The notes: a model not told the origin generated them from the sequence alone. A DNA stretch of 64,000 nt from Bactrocera neohumeralis (GCF_024586455.1 NC_065919.1:14114368-14178367); one strand, 5' to 3'. Counted from the stretch's first letter, positions 1 through 12,899 are shown. Numbers and translations: made by a program.

Positions 1-1880
1 TAATTATAATAATGATGAAATACCAAAAAATTATTACAATTATCAATACCACTAAAATTACCATTATGATTACCGTTCATTTAGCATTGTATTTACTATT
101 ATCATCATGATTACATTATCATTACTACTAAATTTACCATTACATTTTTCACTACTTTTACGATTAACATACCGAAACCATTCTAATGCCGTCATATTTG
201 ACCTCATTACACTGTAATTAGATATTATTATTTTTTGTTTCCATAATTACATTGAAATACCATAATGAACTCAATTATTTGTCATTGATAATAATAATCA
301 ATAACGGCAACAATTTCGACGTTCGTAGCATTTAAAATATGCAAAATTTTCTAATTAAAAGCTTAATATGCAAATTTTGGAGCAATGGAATCAAAGTCAA
401 TTAAAATTAATATGCAGCAGCCACACAATTATATGCCTGCCACAAGAAGTGAAAAACATATTTATGTGTTAAATCAAAACGAACTAGTATTTTTTGCCGT
501 CTTGCAAAAATGCAAAAACGCATCAAAAGCGATTAAAATTTATTGAAAATATTTATGCACCAAATTGGCGCAACAGCTGGCACGGCGTATCACGCACTGG
601 CAAGTTTCGCAGTTTATGCGAAAGCGACGAACATTTCGAATACTTAATGGCGCCACGCGACCGAGGAAATCACCCGAAAGACGCAAATTCGCACATCTGC
701 GCATGCGTCGTTAGAAAAACAAAAACGAGGAGTTCAACAAATTAGCAGACAAATCGTGAGAATATGCTGCGGAAAATGCAAAAACTCCAAAAAATACCGA
801 ATTAAACGTCAATGTGCACGTCATACCAGCATACCTGATGAAATCGACATACGAAAGACTTAAGCGCCAAACTTGCTGTGCGCATTCGAGCGCATCAATG
901 CCAGCCAGTTAAGTGGCAGCGGGCCGGCGCATATGCGGCACATTATGGCCTACAGCTGGCATTTGGAGCAGCAAGACGACTAAAACAGGTGTAATGCATG
1001 TAAAATATGAATAAAATCGACGAAAAATAAGCGAAGCTGCCACGAATATTCAAAGAACACAGCTGTGAAGCAGCAGCTGCTTTCGACATATTTAGCGGCG
1101 CAAATCAGCGCTTATGCTTTTATGACACATGCCAACGCGTATTTTAGTGCAAAATAGTTGAGCAAGCGAAAATTGCTGACTTAATAGTACGCAGGTGTGT
1201 ATGTGTGTGTTAGAATATGCGCACGACAGCGACGGGGTCGCAGGTTTTGAGTGTGCCCAATGAGCATTTCCTTCTGTTTGACAGCAAGTGGGTTGCGGCA
1301 AGTTGAAATTGACACACATACAAACATGTTTGTAGATTTTGTACACTTGCAATGTCTTTTGCACCTCGCGACGGCACGGCAATGGCCGTAAGCAGGAAGA
1401 GAGCAATCATACACCAAAAGACAATAAAGGCCATATTTCTTCTTATTAACAGGTGTCTCGCCGATCAAGCTTAATAGATGTGAGTGCGGAGTCTCAAGTG
1501 CAAACACAAACTCCACAGCACCACGAAGATAGGCATTTGCTCAGACGAACTAGCATTAACACCTGCTAGACCACATATTATTTGCATGAGCGCATTAGAA
1601 CTGGCAAGAAGTGAGATTATTCTGAAATATATTTCTGATTGTGTCCGTACTTAAAGCTCCTGAATAATCTGAAGTTTATATGAGCTCTATTCTACTCAGA
1701 AAGTGTCTAGCTGTTCTGCAGAGTTTAAATTTCTACTATAACTGTTTGTGGGTGTGTGTACTAAATATTAACCAAAATTTTTAAGGCAAATCTTTATTAA
1801 TTTTTATGTATTTTCTTTTGTTATTGGAATAAGTTAAAACCTATAAATAATAAAAATTAGCACTGAAACGTTTTTTAAAA
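1..1880. other. AT-rich intergenic DNA, no gene recognised
   Basis: The first 300 bases are low-complexity sequence built from ATTAC, ACCATTA and ATCATTA words. From about 480 to 1560 base composition becomes more balanced, with GCGC- and CACA-containing stretches, but the short open frames there (for example 494-745) resemble no family I know and have no convincing splice sites. I see no gene in this stretch. Confidence 0.6.
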
Positions 1881-3560
1881 TTCAATACTACAAATTATTA
1901 CTAAAAAGTTGTTACAAAATATAGTACCAAAAATTAGCACTAAAACTTTGTAATTAGTACTAAAAAGTTAAATTTAAATGTAGTACCAAAAATTAGCACT
2001 AAAACTTTGTAATTAGTACTAAAAAGTTAATAAAAAATCTACTACCAAAAATTAGTACTAAAACTTGTAATTAGTATTAAGAAGTTAATAAAAAATCTAG
2101 CACCAAAAGTTAGTACAAAAACTTGTAATTAGTACTAAAAACTTAATAGAAAATTGTGTACCAAAAAATAGTACTAAAACTAAGTACTAAGTTCAAGGCT
2201 GTAAAAGTATTAATTAGTTCATGAGCACAATAAATGATTTCGGTTTCGCTCTTGAAAGTAATACTTATGTACATGTATGTAAGTAGTTCAGAAACCTTGA
2301 GATTTGTACTAAAAAGTAAATTTTTTATGCAATCGTGACAAGTTGCAAAGATTTTAAACTTTTTGTTTAATAAATGTGCAATGATATATTTCAGTAGGAA
2401 ATAACTTTGAAATTAATTGTGTACTAAAACTGTACTAAAAAAATATAAACATGAACATCTAAAAAATTTTAATCATATACAAGTATTTCGAAAATCTATG
2501 TACTAAAAACAAATTTTTCGAAATAGTTTTTGTACTAAAAATTTATAAAGCGTGCTTTAAGTTAGCATTTTTTTTTAATAATAGAAATGTAATAAAAATT
2601 GTGTTATATATCTAAAAGTATTTATTTATATTTTACCAAGTCACTTAGAAATTCTTTCTAATATTTTGTACTAAAAATATGTACACAAATTTTTTTATCT
2701 ATAAATTACACCTTTCAGAAACTTTTAGCAAGCATACAGTGAAGATTTTGCGTTGCAAGGACGCTACAAATTCATATAGTCTTAGGAAGCTTGTACTAAA
2801 AATATGTACTAAATTTTTTCATTTTTAAATAACATACAAATTGTGGTATTTTTATGCTATTAGCAAATTTATTGACAAGATTATAAGTTACAAGTATGTA
2901 CTAAAAATTTTTATAGTGAAATAAACCTTGTACTAAAAGTAGGTACTAAAACATTTTTCCAAATTACATCGTAGAAAGCTTTCTTTCTCAATATTTAGTT
3001 ACAATTACGTAAAAAAATTCTATTTATTGTATAAAACTTGTACTAAAAATAAGTACTAACATATGTTTCTAAAAATTACATCGTAAATATCGAACTTTCT
3101 TAATATACATATATATTTTATTGACAAGATTTTTAGTTTCAAGCATGTACTAAAAGTTCGATAGTTGTATAAAACTTGTACTAAAATATTTTTCTAAAAA
3201 TTACACTGTAAAAAGTGATCAGATCATTTAGCAAAAAGTAATGGCAAGATAAGGATTTACAAATATGTACTAAAAATTATTATAATGAAATAAATATTTG
3301 TACTAAAAATATGTATGTATGTACTAAAATATTTTTCCCAATTGTACTAAAATATTTTTACAAATTACATCGGAAAGAGCGTTCTTTCTAAATATTTAGT
3401 TAAAAGTACGCACAAAAAATTCGATTAGTTGTATAAAACTTGTACTAAATATATGTACTAATATATTTTTCTACAGTTTTTGAGATATTGTAAGTTACCA
3501 GTTTGTACTAAAAATTGGTATAGTCTTATAAAGCTTAAGTAGAAATTTTAATATACTAAA
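1880..3560. repeat. GTACTAAAA tandem/dispersed repeat
   Basis: From about 1925 to 2215 a 58-59 bp unit repeats five times (ACCAAAAATTAG starts near 1925, 1984, 2043, 2101 and 2159). Each unit carries ACTAAAACTTGTAATTAG followed by TACTAAAAAGTTAAT. To the right the order decays, but TGTACTAAAAAT or a close variant recurs dozens of times up to 3560, often paired with AAATTACATCGTA. It looks like a decayed minisatellite or satellite block. Confidence 0.85.
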
Positions 3561-5800
3561 AACTACTATAATACACACCGTTTAGTACAAATGGCCCAAC
3601 TTGCAAAGATTTCGTCAAGTGACGTACACAACGAATACAGTTGTGACTGTAATCAGCTGGTGATCTCGTTTCAAACTTTTTATTTTTTCCCCCAGCCTCG
3701 ACAAGTGCAATGCGCTTAACATCAGCATCAACAAGAATAACAACAACAATAGCAGTTGTTACAACAATCATTGCCACTGTTGGTGGCGGAAAGCAAAACG
3801 CTTTAACATCGAAGCGCAACACACAACAAGTGTCCACCAGCGCGACTACAACGCGATGGCGATAGAGTTGTTGTTATTTGTTGTACTTGGCTTGTTGAAC
3901 TCAGCGACAAACATCAATAAGTTTTGCAAACAACCAAACGTCAGTCGGCGCACAGCAGTAGGCAACGGCACTCGACTTTGTTGCAGCCGCATGATGATGA
4001 TGACGCTGATGCTGATGATGGTGGCGGTGATAGCGCGGCACTCGACGATCACTGGTTGGCGCTGTCTGCGGCACAACAGTTAGAAAACGACGTTTGCTGT
4101 TGCTTTGCTACCGCTTGTTGTTGTTGTTGTGGCTCGTTTGCATAGTTGCACAGATCGCTTGAGATCGCAAATCGCTTTGTCGTCGATCAGCCAACAGCTG
4201 CTGCAGCTGTGGCAGCACACGCAGCCGGTCGCGTCGAGCGCGCATTAGTGATGCGTACGTGCCGCTGTCAGCCTGCCAATACAACATACAAGTGGCATGT
4301 GGCAAGCGGCATTTACATACACACGTATTCGGTTTGTACAAACAACAGCAACAGCAATGCTGTAGACATGTGCGCCAGCGTGTGGCAACAACATTGGCCG
4401 CTTGCTGTTTAACTAAGCCGCAACAAGTGTACTTTAGGTGTAGGCAGCTGTGTACGCGCGTGTGTGTGTGTGTGAGGCGGTTTGTAGGCGCATATGTAGG
4501 TGGCGCCGCGGCTGCCGACCATCAACAGCGCATACTAAACGCATTTTTCCAGGTTAAGTGCACCAGAATGCGTGCTAACGCGTTGTTGTTAGTGTCATTG
4601 ATGTCGGCCGCACAACAGGTGTTTGTTGTTAATGTTGTTGCTGTAAATATTTTATATGCCATCGTTAGCGCTGGTGGAGATGCTGAGTTGCAATATTGCA
4701 GTAAATTTGTGTTTTTTTCTGCTTTTGTTTATTTCTATTCACTTGTTATTGTTGTTGTTATTGCAGCGCCTAACTTTGTTGTTGATTTTAGCAGCATTTC
4801 GCATGCTGCGTTGCGCGGGCGTCGCACCACCACCGCCGCAAACACTCTGCATCCAGCGAGTAGCGCATTTGTTGTTGTATTTTATTATTGTTGTTGTTTT
4901 TGTTTTTTATTATGCATTTTAGCGTTTTTTTTATTAATTTTTTTTCTTGCTGGCTCATAATAATTGCCGGCGATTTAGCGTCGTAATTTGCCGTCCATTT
5001 GCGCCGCAACTGCACGAGTTTGTGTCTTAAGTCTTTCGTATATGCTTGCTTACCATTTGTTGTTGCTTCATTTTAAATGCTCGCTAAGCGCACTGGCGTG
5101 TGCGCGTCTGTGTGTTCTCTAATGGTATGCAGTAGTCAGTGTGGCATTAGTGGCACTATTAGTTGTTGTTGCATTTATATGTGCAGCTTACTGTTTTTGT
5201 TGCTTTATAGTTAGTACGAGTAGCACTAAATAATTGCTCCGCATTCCGACACGCATGACTCAACTCAGCTCAACTGCACTCAACTCACGTCAAGTCAGTG
5301 ATTCTTAAGCGCTTGCGGGCTATTTAAAAGCGCTTTTGATTGAAAAACTCACACACACACACACAGACTTGTTTGTATATGTTTCACTCGCATGCACATA
5401 TATTGGTGTGATAAATGCTTACAATGTTGCCATATTCGGGGCGTTCGCTGTGCTTTAATCAAATAAGCTTGCACTTTTTATTGCCGCTTATGACTTTGAG
5501 TGTATCAAAAGTTGCGATTTCTGTAGTTTTGATTAAATTTTTAATTTGTTAATTACTCACTGTTATTTGATTTACGGAAAGCTTTTAAATGCCAGCTTCG
5601 AATTCGACTAAGTTCATTTGAAAATGGGAGGTTTTTAGAAACGCCCACAAAAAGTTGCACTGAGTAATGAATTTGTGAGATTTTTTTCAAATTCAAATAT
5701 TTTTTTAAATAATTTAGTTATAAATGATATTAAGAAAATTAAGAATAATTAAAAGTGTAAAAATGAATTTGTTATGCCTTTGTACTAATCTTTGTATTAA
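3560..5800. other. GTT/CAA-rich intergenic DNA, no supported gene
   Basis: This stretch is rich in GTTGTT/CAACAA triplets, GATGATGATG (3990-4025) and CA/TG runs (4455-4475, 5350-5366). Open frames are long here because the triplets lack stops in several frames on both strands, which argues against any one of them being coding. It could hold regulatory DNA or UTR of a neighbouring gene outside the window, but nothing in the sequence decides this. Confidence 0.5.
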
Positions 5801-5860
5801 AAATCAGCACCAATTATTTATGGCTTTCAACTCTTACTCGGTCTGAGATTTTCACATTCA

Positions 5861-6173
5861 TACCCAAAACTTTACACTAAACTTTACTCAAAACTTTACC
5901 CAAAACTTTACCCAAAACTTTACCCAAAACTTTACTTTACGCAAAACTTTACCCAAAACTTTACCCAAAACTTTACCCTAAACTTTACCAAAACTTTACC
6001 CTAAACTTTACCCTAAACTTTACCCAAAACTTTACCCAAAACTTTACCCTAAACTTTACCCTAAACTTTACCCTAAACTTTACCCTAAACTTTACCCTAA
6101 ACTTTACCCGAAACTTTACCCTAAACTTTACCCTAAACTTTACCCTAAACTTTACGCAAAACTTTACCCAAAA
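5861..6173. repeat. 12-bp minisatellite, array 1 (CTTTACCCTAAA / CTTTACCCAAAA)
   Basis: About 25 near-perfect copies of a 12-bp unit, CTTTACCCTAAA or CTTTACCCAAAA. Because the unit is a multiple of three, the minus strand stays open (5985-6191) and reads VKFR repeated. The CCCTAAA text looks telomere-like, but the period is 12, not 5-7, and the block is internal, so I read it as an ordinary minisatellite. It sits at the end of the ISYESIQHIL remnant of a mariner relic. Confidence 0.92.
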
Positions 6174-6667
6174 TGTGTTGAATGGATTCATAGGAGATTT
6201 TGTTATTCTTCTTTATTAGCGTCTTAAAAGTAGGCTCCCTTCGAGCCAATACAATCACCTTAATGTTTAATCAAATTTTCCATACATTTGTTATTATTAC
6301 TGTTGTGTTTTTTTTTTGGTTAGAGCTGAAAACATTCCTGATTTAATTTTGAAGAACTCTACCGAGCTTATAGTTCTTGTTCGGCTTAAAATCCGGGTAC
6401 ATTTCGGTTATGTAGGTGCGACTGTCTTGAGAATGGTCTATTATCTATAAATTTGCTACAACCCACGGCTGGGTTAGCTTTCAGAGCCTTTAGCGAATTT
6501 TACGCTTTTCGACTTTTGTTCATTTTAGGATCGCCATTCGATATATTGTTGGACAGTTTCAATGTCGTATTCATAAACACCTGTCCGGTCACAGTAATGA
6601 TGCGTTTGACTAACGTAGGCTACTCAACTACGTTGTCAGTCATCTCTTTTGTGACCTTGACACGCTT

Positions 6668-6817
6668 TATACCCAAAACATTACTTTATCCAAAATTTTA
6701 CCCCATTCTACATCCAAAAGTTTATCCAAAATTTATCCAAACTTTATCCAAAACTTTATTCAAAACTTTATTGAAAACTTTATCCAAAACTTTACCCAAA
6801 ACTTTATCAAAACTTGT
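6668..6817. repeat. 12-bp minisatellite, array 2 (ACTTTATCCAAA)
   Basis: Roughly a dozen units of ACTTTATCCAAA / ACTTTACCCAAA, more diverged than array 1 half a kilobase to the left. It lies within a mariner relic on the minus strand, between its N-terminal text (6840-7010) and its catalytic text (6540-6660). Confidence 0.88.
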
Positions 6818-7019
6818 TAAATCGTGTCGAGTTGATCCATGAGAAATGTTATCCTTCTGATGCCAATATGACGATTTTCAAGCATTTGTTAACACTTTCG
6901 TTGTTTTCACATGCGAGATGGATGGACGACTCGCATGAGACAAGTTTTCGTTGACCTCACATTCTTCCCTCAGTGTTTTATACCACTCAAATAATTATGT
7001 TCGTGATAAAGAAGATTCC

Positions 7020-7800
7020 TCAAAACACAAGTGCAATATTTTCAATGATTCCGTTGCCGTCATTATATAGGGAACAGAAAATTTTAAGCAAACTGCTGTT
7101 CAGTTTTTCCCATTAAAAAAAAAAAACATCAAGCAAACTTTCCGCGTCATAAACAAGCAGCTGCCCAACATACACTAATTGACATATGGAAATCAACTTC
7201 AAGCGAACATAAAAGAGTTTTGCCAATCTGAGTGGGAAATTCTATGAATCCGTGTCAAATTTGATCAAATTTATGTTGTTGGTTTCAGCATGGCCGTTTG
7301 ACCCAAGCTCATCAATAATCCGAGTATAGCTCAAAAAACTTAGCAGAGAGAAAGCACGTCAAATCGGAAAATCGGATTCACCAGTCAATGTCATCCTGTT
7401 TGACTCTAACCCAATCCCACTGCAGTTAGGTCTATGAAACCAGAGAGAGTGTTTTCTGCCGCAACAAAAACAACAATATCTTGACTCTAACCTTGCTTTT
7501 GCCGGTAGTACTTTTAATATTTTTTTTTTTTAATACAAAATTAGTTTTACTTACGAAGATTTAACTGAATCTAAAGAAAAAATTAATATAAAATTTATTA
7601 TAAAAAAATTATTTTTATGACAAAAATTTATTATTTTAATATCCTAATTCCAACAAAAAATTTAAACTGAAAGCTTTAAATTATTTAGCAGACCGAATGA
7701 AATTATGTTTCTAACCTTTTTATTACTGACGGTTCAAACATAGAGAAAAGCTTTAGAGGAAAAAAAATTATGAAAAAACCCATACGGACGACACGGTCTC
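7020..7800. other. Intergenic, no gene recognised
   Basis: AT-rich DNA with a poly-A run near 7113-7126 and TTAA-rich text to 7760. No open frame, splice pair or recognisable transposon motif was seen. Confidence 0.4.
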
Positions 7801-8192
7801 TTAAGGAGTTGCAAGAGTTTACGGGTTTCGAAAAATCGAATTTCACTGAAATTTAAATTTTTTTCTAAAAATGTCTGCCAAAAATCCAATTTTTAGTTTT
7901 TTTTTCTACGTCCAAGTTCTAAGATAAGGTTTTACCTAAAACACGTATTTTTTCAAATTAGATGATCCTGTAAGGAGTTACCCTGCCACCGCGCGCGCAT
8001 CTTTTTTCCGAGCGGTCATCGAAAATGGCATCACAATGGCCGAGTTTAAAACATTTCTTCCAAAAATTTCAGAATTTCTTTGTTTGTAACAATAAAAAAA
8101 TCTAATACATTATTTCATTTTTTAAATGAGAAAAAAAAGTTAAAATAATCTGTTTTTTTACCCGAGCAAACCAATATAAACCCCTAACATTT
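7801..8192 (+). mobile_element. Non-autonomous dispersed element, family A copy 1
   Basis: This block shares ordered text with 16120-16737 and, inverted, 21400-21660. The shared words are TTTTCACTGAAA, a run ending AAAACACGTATTTTTTCA, GATCCTGTAAGGAGTTA, CCTGCCA followed by a GC-rich GCG stretch, GGCCGAG, and TTTCAGAATTTCTTTG, ending in TATAAACCCCTAA. It begins near TTAAGGAGTT. No coding capacity is visible. The ends resemble the TTAA-flanked MITE at 57364-57673. Confidence 0.75.
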
Positions 8193-10530
8193 TTATCAAA
8201 CATTTTTCCACGAAACCTATTGCTAGCTGGACTATATAAGACTACTTTTCATAATAAATATGGGCAAACACCAAAATTCTCAGCCGTCTGGCCATAAGCA
8301 GCTGATAATACGCTTTGGACACTAAAAAGTATTAGTTTTGAAAATTAATGAAGGCTTCAAATGGATCGGTGATGCAGCTTTAAGCAATTTTATGAAGCCC
8401 AAAATGCAAAACGCTAATTTTTCCGGTCATTTTTTTTAATTAGAGTTTAAACTACCTGCCTTTGCTATTACAAAGCGAGTGTTCCGCAACATTTTAAAGT
8501 AAGCCAAAGTGTCTGCAATAAAAAATCCCTTTCAAATTTTAACGAGACTAAACCATCAGTTAACCATCAATTTCATAAGCAGTATAAACCATCATTTTTC
8601 TAACCAGTGTAAACCATTGCCTGCCATTATGACATCTTCTTAAATATACAGATCCAAAATTAGGCTTATCACCAGATAAGCAGCAGTTAATGACTCGGAT
8701 ATTACTACAAGTAAACAAAATTTACCTAACCACCGATTGCAAAACATCCCAACGCTCAATCTGCGCATATTTTTCATTATTCCCAGAGAGCAGCATCATC
8801 AAATCTTCATTTTTTTTTTTTTTTGAAATCCATAATTTATTAATTTCAATTAAATTTGCATTTTTTTTTTGCGAAAGTTTCCTTATGGCAATCGCATGTT
8901 GCACAATAATATGCCAATCGAATTGTTCGACAAATCAGCAAAAGTGATCAAATTCGAAATCGCCACAACTGCCGCACTTGCCTTTCCAATAACGAGATCT
9001 CAATCAGCGAGTGCCACCGCTCACAAAATAAACACCCAATCCGCGAGCGACAAACAAACAAAAAAAAATGACAGCAAATGAGATAAAACGAAATCGACTC
9101 ATCAATTAAATTAGCAGACGGCACTTCAGGTTTATTGTGCTGATGAATAAATCCCGCTTGCCACATAACTGCATAACAATTGCCACAATAAAATATTGCA
9201 ATCACAAAAACGCTGTGCAGCAGCAAGCGTTTTGTGCCGCCTAAGTCGCATTTATGGAGGCAATACACGCACACAGGCGCACAGCAGAGTGTAGATACAC
9301 ACACACACACAAGTGCAAATTTTTACGGCGCACATTTCCTGTGGGCAACACTTTTACGCAGCCACATTAAAGCGCCACTAAAAATGCAAATGCAAATCAA
9401 AGCACGCATTCATGCCACAAGAGATATCAAATTAGATGCCTTGCAACCGTGCGGCATCATCATCATGTGGTGGCATCAACGGTGGCGGCAACTGGGATGC
9501 TAACACGCAGTGGCATACCAGCAAACGCCTTGCCAGCGGCAACAAGTGCCGCCACAACAATCAAGACACACGCACACACAAACATGAAAACGCACAAACA
9601 CACGTGTTGGCAGCTGTGCGGCAGCTGGCCTATCACTCAAGTCAATCGGCTATTAAAGTATGGCCAGCCAGCCAGCCAGCCAGCGAGCCAACCTGCCGGC
9701 TGCCAGTATTGATGTTTTCGCGCGCCAACTGTCAGTGCGCGCCATCACTACCGACAACAACAAAACTGCCGCGACTGCTGCCTGCACCGGCCACCGCTGC
9801 CGCTGCCACTGCCGTTGCTGCAACACTGTTAATCATTATAATAAAGTTATTTATACGCAACAGTTGCCACTGTCGCTGACCAGCTTTCTGTCCGCGCTAA
9901 ATGCTGTGAAAACCCGAAAGCAACAACAACGAACAAAAACCGTTCGACCGCCGTTTGAAGCGTGTGCGAGCAGCAGTGAAATGCAATTGAAATTTCCATT
10001 TTTCGCTTTTCGATCACAACAAAGCCGAAACGAAGAAAAACGACAGCAACAACAAAAGCAAGCCGGTCGCACTAATGGCAATTGTATTGGCATTGTTGTT
10101 GTTGTATTAGTGTTGCAGCAACATGCAATTTATAAAATACTGCAAATATGATTATCTAGCGGCTATGTGACAGCCGCCAATAACTACCTGTGCGCATCAA
10201 CAGTTACACGCCAGTTGAAGGGGGACAAAGGCGGCGAGCAACTAGAAATACTCGTGAAAGAGAAAATAAATAAATAAATAAAAGTTATTACTTGCAGTTT
10301 GTGCAAATTCGCTTTCTGATAGCGATCGACATCAATGATTTCTATTTACTTTGCATATTTCTTGCTTTGTTGTTGTTGTTGTGTGAAAGAAATATGTGTC
10401 AGCAAGAGCAACGGTGTCTCGCTCATTAGTCGCTGGTGCAAAGTTAAGAAAGATGTGAGCTAATAGATATTTTTTTCATATGTTTTTCGTTATTTTACAA
10501 ACTATTAAAGACATATTGCTTTTAAAAAAT
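8193..10530. other. Intergenic DNA with CA- and CAA-rich segments
   Basis: From 9000 to 10150 the sequence becomes GC-richer, with CACACA runs (9296-9310), a GCCA tetranucleotide repeat (9662-9685) and CAACAA/CTGCCG words. Such text is typical of UTRs or regulatory DNA of fly developmental genes, but I find no start with codon bias or splice sites. The overlapping open frames at 9234-10151 occupy all three plus frames and look fortuitous. Confidence 0.45.
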
Positions 10531-10533
10531 TAA

Positions 10534-11310
10534 TATCATCCTAAATGTAGGCAACATTTTATTTCTTTACAAATTTCAAATAATTTTATATACAATTTTA
10601 TTTTAATATAATCAAAATCAGAAGTTTTAATGCTCTAATTCAAAATATTGCAAATATAATGTTTTTAAAAAATTGGTATCACCCTAAATGTAGGCAACGT
10701 TTCATTTTCTTTATACAAATGATATAATTTGAGATAAAATTTTATTACAATGTAGTTAAGATTTGAAGTTTTTAATGTCTACTTCAAGTTATTATAAAAA
10801 TAATACTTTTATAAAATTATTATAACCCAAAATGTAGGCAGTGTTTTACTTTCTTTCTACAAATTTCAAGTAATTTTATATAAAACTGTATTCATGACTA
10901 TAAATATTAAAGGTCTGCTTCAAACTTTTGTAAACCAAATGCTTTGTAGAATTATTATCACCCTAAATGTAGGCAACATTTTTTCCCTTTCAACATATAT
11001 CATAATTTCATATAAAATTTCATAACAATATGGTCAAGATCAAAAATTTTAAAGGCCCGCTTCAAATCATTTTAAAAATAATGCTTTCGCAAAATGAGTA
11101 TCACCCTAAAGGTAGGCAAAGTTTTATTTTCTTCCAAAAATTTAAAGTAATTATATATTAAATTGCATTGTAATATTATTAAGGTCAGATTTTTAGCGGT
11201 CTGCATCAAATTGCTATAAAAATAATGTTTTCATCAAGTTTTTATCACCCTAAAGGTAGGCAACGTTTTATTTTCTATCCACAAAGTCATGATTTTATGT
11301 AAAAGTTCAT
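10534..11310. repeat. ~143-bp tandem repeat with CCCTAAATGTAGGC core
   Basis: Six successive units carry TCACCCTAAATGTAGGCAAC or a variant. The core CTAAATGTAG (or CTAAAGGTAG) begins at about 10541, 10684, 10828, 10963, 11106 and 11250, so the spacing is 135-144 bp. Each unit continues with a TTTTATTTTCTTT tract, ACAAATTTCAA and TTTATATAAAATT. This is a short satellite-like block with diverged monomers. Confidence 0.9.
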
Positions 11311-11574
11311 TCTTATGTAGTCAAATTCGAAACAATATTCCAAAAACTAACTTATTTTGCTCTCAGGATTGACTTTGACCCAATATTATTACGAAAGTTC
11401 AAGCTCATCCCAAAAGCATAAAACCTTTCATTAATTTTCAAACATTTTCAAATATTGCTGGAATCAGACAATGACGAAATATATATTTTGTTAGAAAGAC
11501 TTTGAAGTAATTTAACATTTCTTCCACTTATGCCAAATTACTTTAAATATCAATATAAATAGCAACCACTATAA

Positions 11575-11765
11575 CTTATAGTCAGCCTAAATGTAGACTA
11601 CATTTCATCAAACAAATTCGAACAAAAAAAGTATGGAACGTTTTTTGCCGCTGATTGTACCTTGCATTTGTGGCATTATTAACAACACTTATTATTTTAA
11701 TACATTCATCAGCCAGAGTTCTTACTGCAACCCTAAATGTAGGCCATATTTTTACATTAATATGA
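11575..11765. repeat. Two outlying copies of the 143-bp repeat core
   Basis: The core recurs at 11587 (AGCCTAAATGTAGACTAC) and 11733 (AACCCTAAATGTAGGCC), 146 bp apart. This keeps the period of the main array after a gap of about 340 bp. Confidence 0.75.
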
Positions 11766-12850
11766 GACGCGATGTTTTCTAAAGTTACTCATTTGCTACC
11801 AATCTTCACTACAGTGCAATTACTGGCATCAACTACCTACTTATGTCTTATCTGTGCTTATATCCGCGTTCGCATCTACTTCAAGCAATCGCTCTTCTTA
11901 ATTTCATTGCTGTATTCATTTCGAGAAAAATCGAAGACTTATCGCATCTCTGTCCCATTGCCATTTTTCTCGCCGCTACTAATTTAAATAGAATACGCGG
12001 AATTATGCTAAAATCACAACACCAATGCAACTCTACTCCGATAAGCATCTTCAATTTGTGGCCATACGGCTTTTCACCGCAACGATTGCAGCGCAGATTT
12101 TGTCGCCACAGCGCCAGCAGTGTTGCAAGTGAGACTGAAGCATTTTGCAAATCGAGCAAATCTACTATGCAATGATTATGCAGATGACGCTCTTCTGAGA
12201 CTATTGCAGTCTCTTCATCAGCTGGGCAAGTAGCAAGCAAATACTTTCATAATTTTGCATAGAATTAATTACATTTAATTTATTCGCAACTTAGTTATAT
12301 GGTTTTTTTTCAGCTTCAATCCAAGAGTTGCATATTGGATCTTCAAACTTGGTGTGTTTTATTTTGGAAAAGCATTCACAAGTAAAAGTTGTATAGAAAT
12401 CTTAGACTTCTTTTCGCAAGCATTACTGCCATTTATTCAAATCAAGGAGTCTTCAGTTCTCCATCTCTTTTTCCAATAAGTTTACAAGCCTCCACTCTTG
12501 AGCCTATGATATGGCTAAATAGTCAGAAATCATGATCACTATTTTTTCCTCGTTTCTTGACAAATTTTGCAGAGAAGTTTATACAATAGATTTATTTTAT
12601 ACAAGAGAGCATCTATAAATATTGTTTTTGCAACTTTGGGACGAAATCTATTATGTTTTAGCAGACGAGCTCTATTTTTTCTCCAAAGTGCCAAAGAACA
12701 TCTTCTTATCCCATAAATCTTTTTTGATAAGATTGTGAACTGACTGAATTCTACATGCCCCTCTGCCGGGAATTATTTATACTTAGAAAACGATTATCTA
12801 TGTTACAATATATGTAAGTATTTCATCGATAAATCTTTCTTATACAAAAC
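11766..12850. other. Intergenic, no supported gene
   Basis: A minus-strand open frame at 11881-12240 contains a CNRCGEKPYGHK text with one CxxC pair, but I recognise no family and see no splice sites, so I do not call it. The remainder to 12850 is AT-rich with no recognised feature. Confidence 0.4.
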
Positions 12851-12899
12851 GGATTTGATTTAGAATAACTCATCGCGTGATATGGATTCATTATAACTT

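Larger units (their letters stand above)
5800..7020 (-). pseudogene. Decayed mariner transposase relic(s), minus strand
   Basis: On the minus strand, 7010-6840 translates in pieces to an FEWYK motif followed by SRPS, the end of the mariner helix-turn-helix region. Bases 6660-6540 give TKEMTDNVV, then LVKRII, then VYEYDIETVQQ and EWRS, which match the block around the first catalytic aspartate of mariner/SETMAR-type transposases. Stops and frameshifts are frequent and the second and third catalytic positions are missing. Bases 6330-6180 read like another piece, with ISYESIQHIL resembling the ISHGSTRHD text at about 6870-6835. Two 12-bp arrays interrupt the relics. Family assignment is from motif memory, not a search. 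Confidence 0.6.

Noticed and set aside
5861..6173. Possible telomeric (CCCTAA-like) repeat
   Set aside because: The period is 12 with TTTAC inserted, flies of this group do not use CCCTAA telomeres, and the block is internal within a transposon relic.
5985..6191. Open frame reading VKFR repeats
   Set aside because: It is the 12-bp minisatellite read in frame; no start context, splice site or non-repeat domain.
10534..11310. CRISPR-like regular spacing
   Set aside because: Units are about 143 bp and homologous along their full length; this is a eukaryotic tandem repeat, not repeat-spacer structure.
11881..12240. 119-codon minus frame with a CxxC pair
   Set aside because: A single CNRCG pair is not enough for a zinc-binding fold and no family was recognised.
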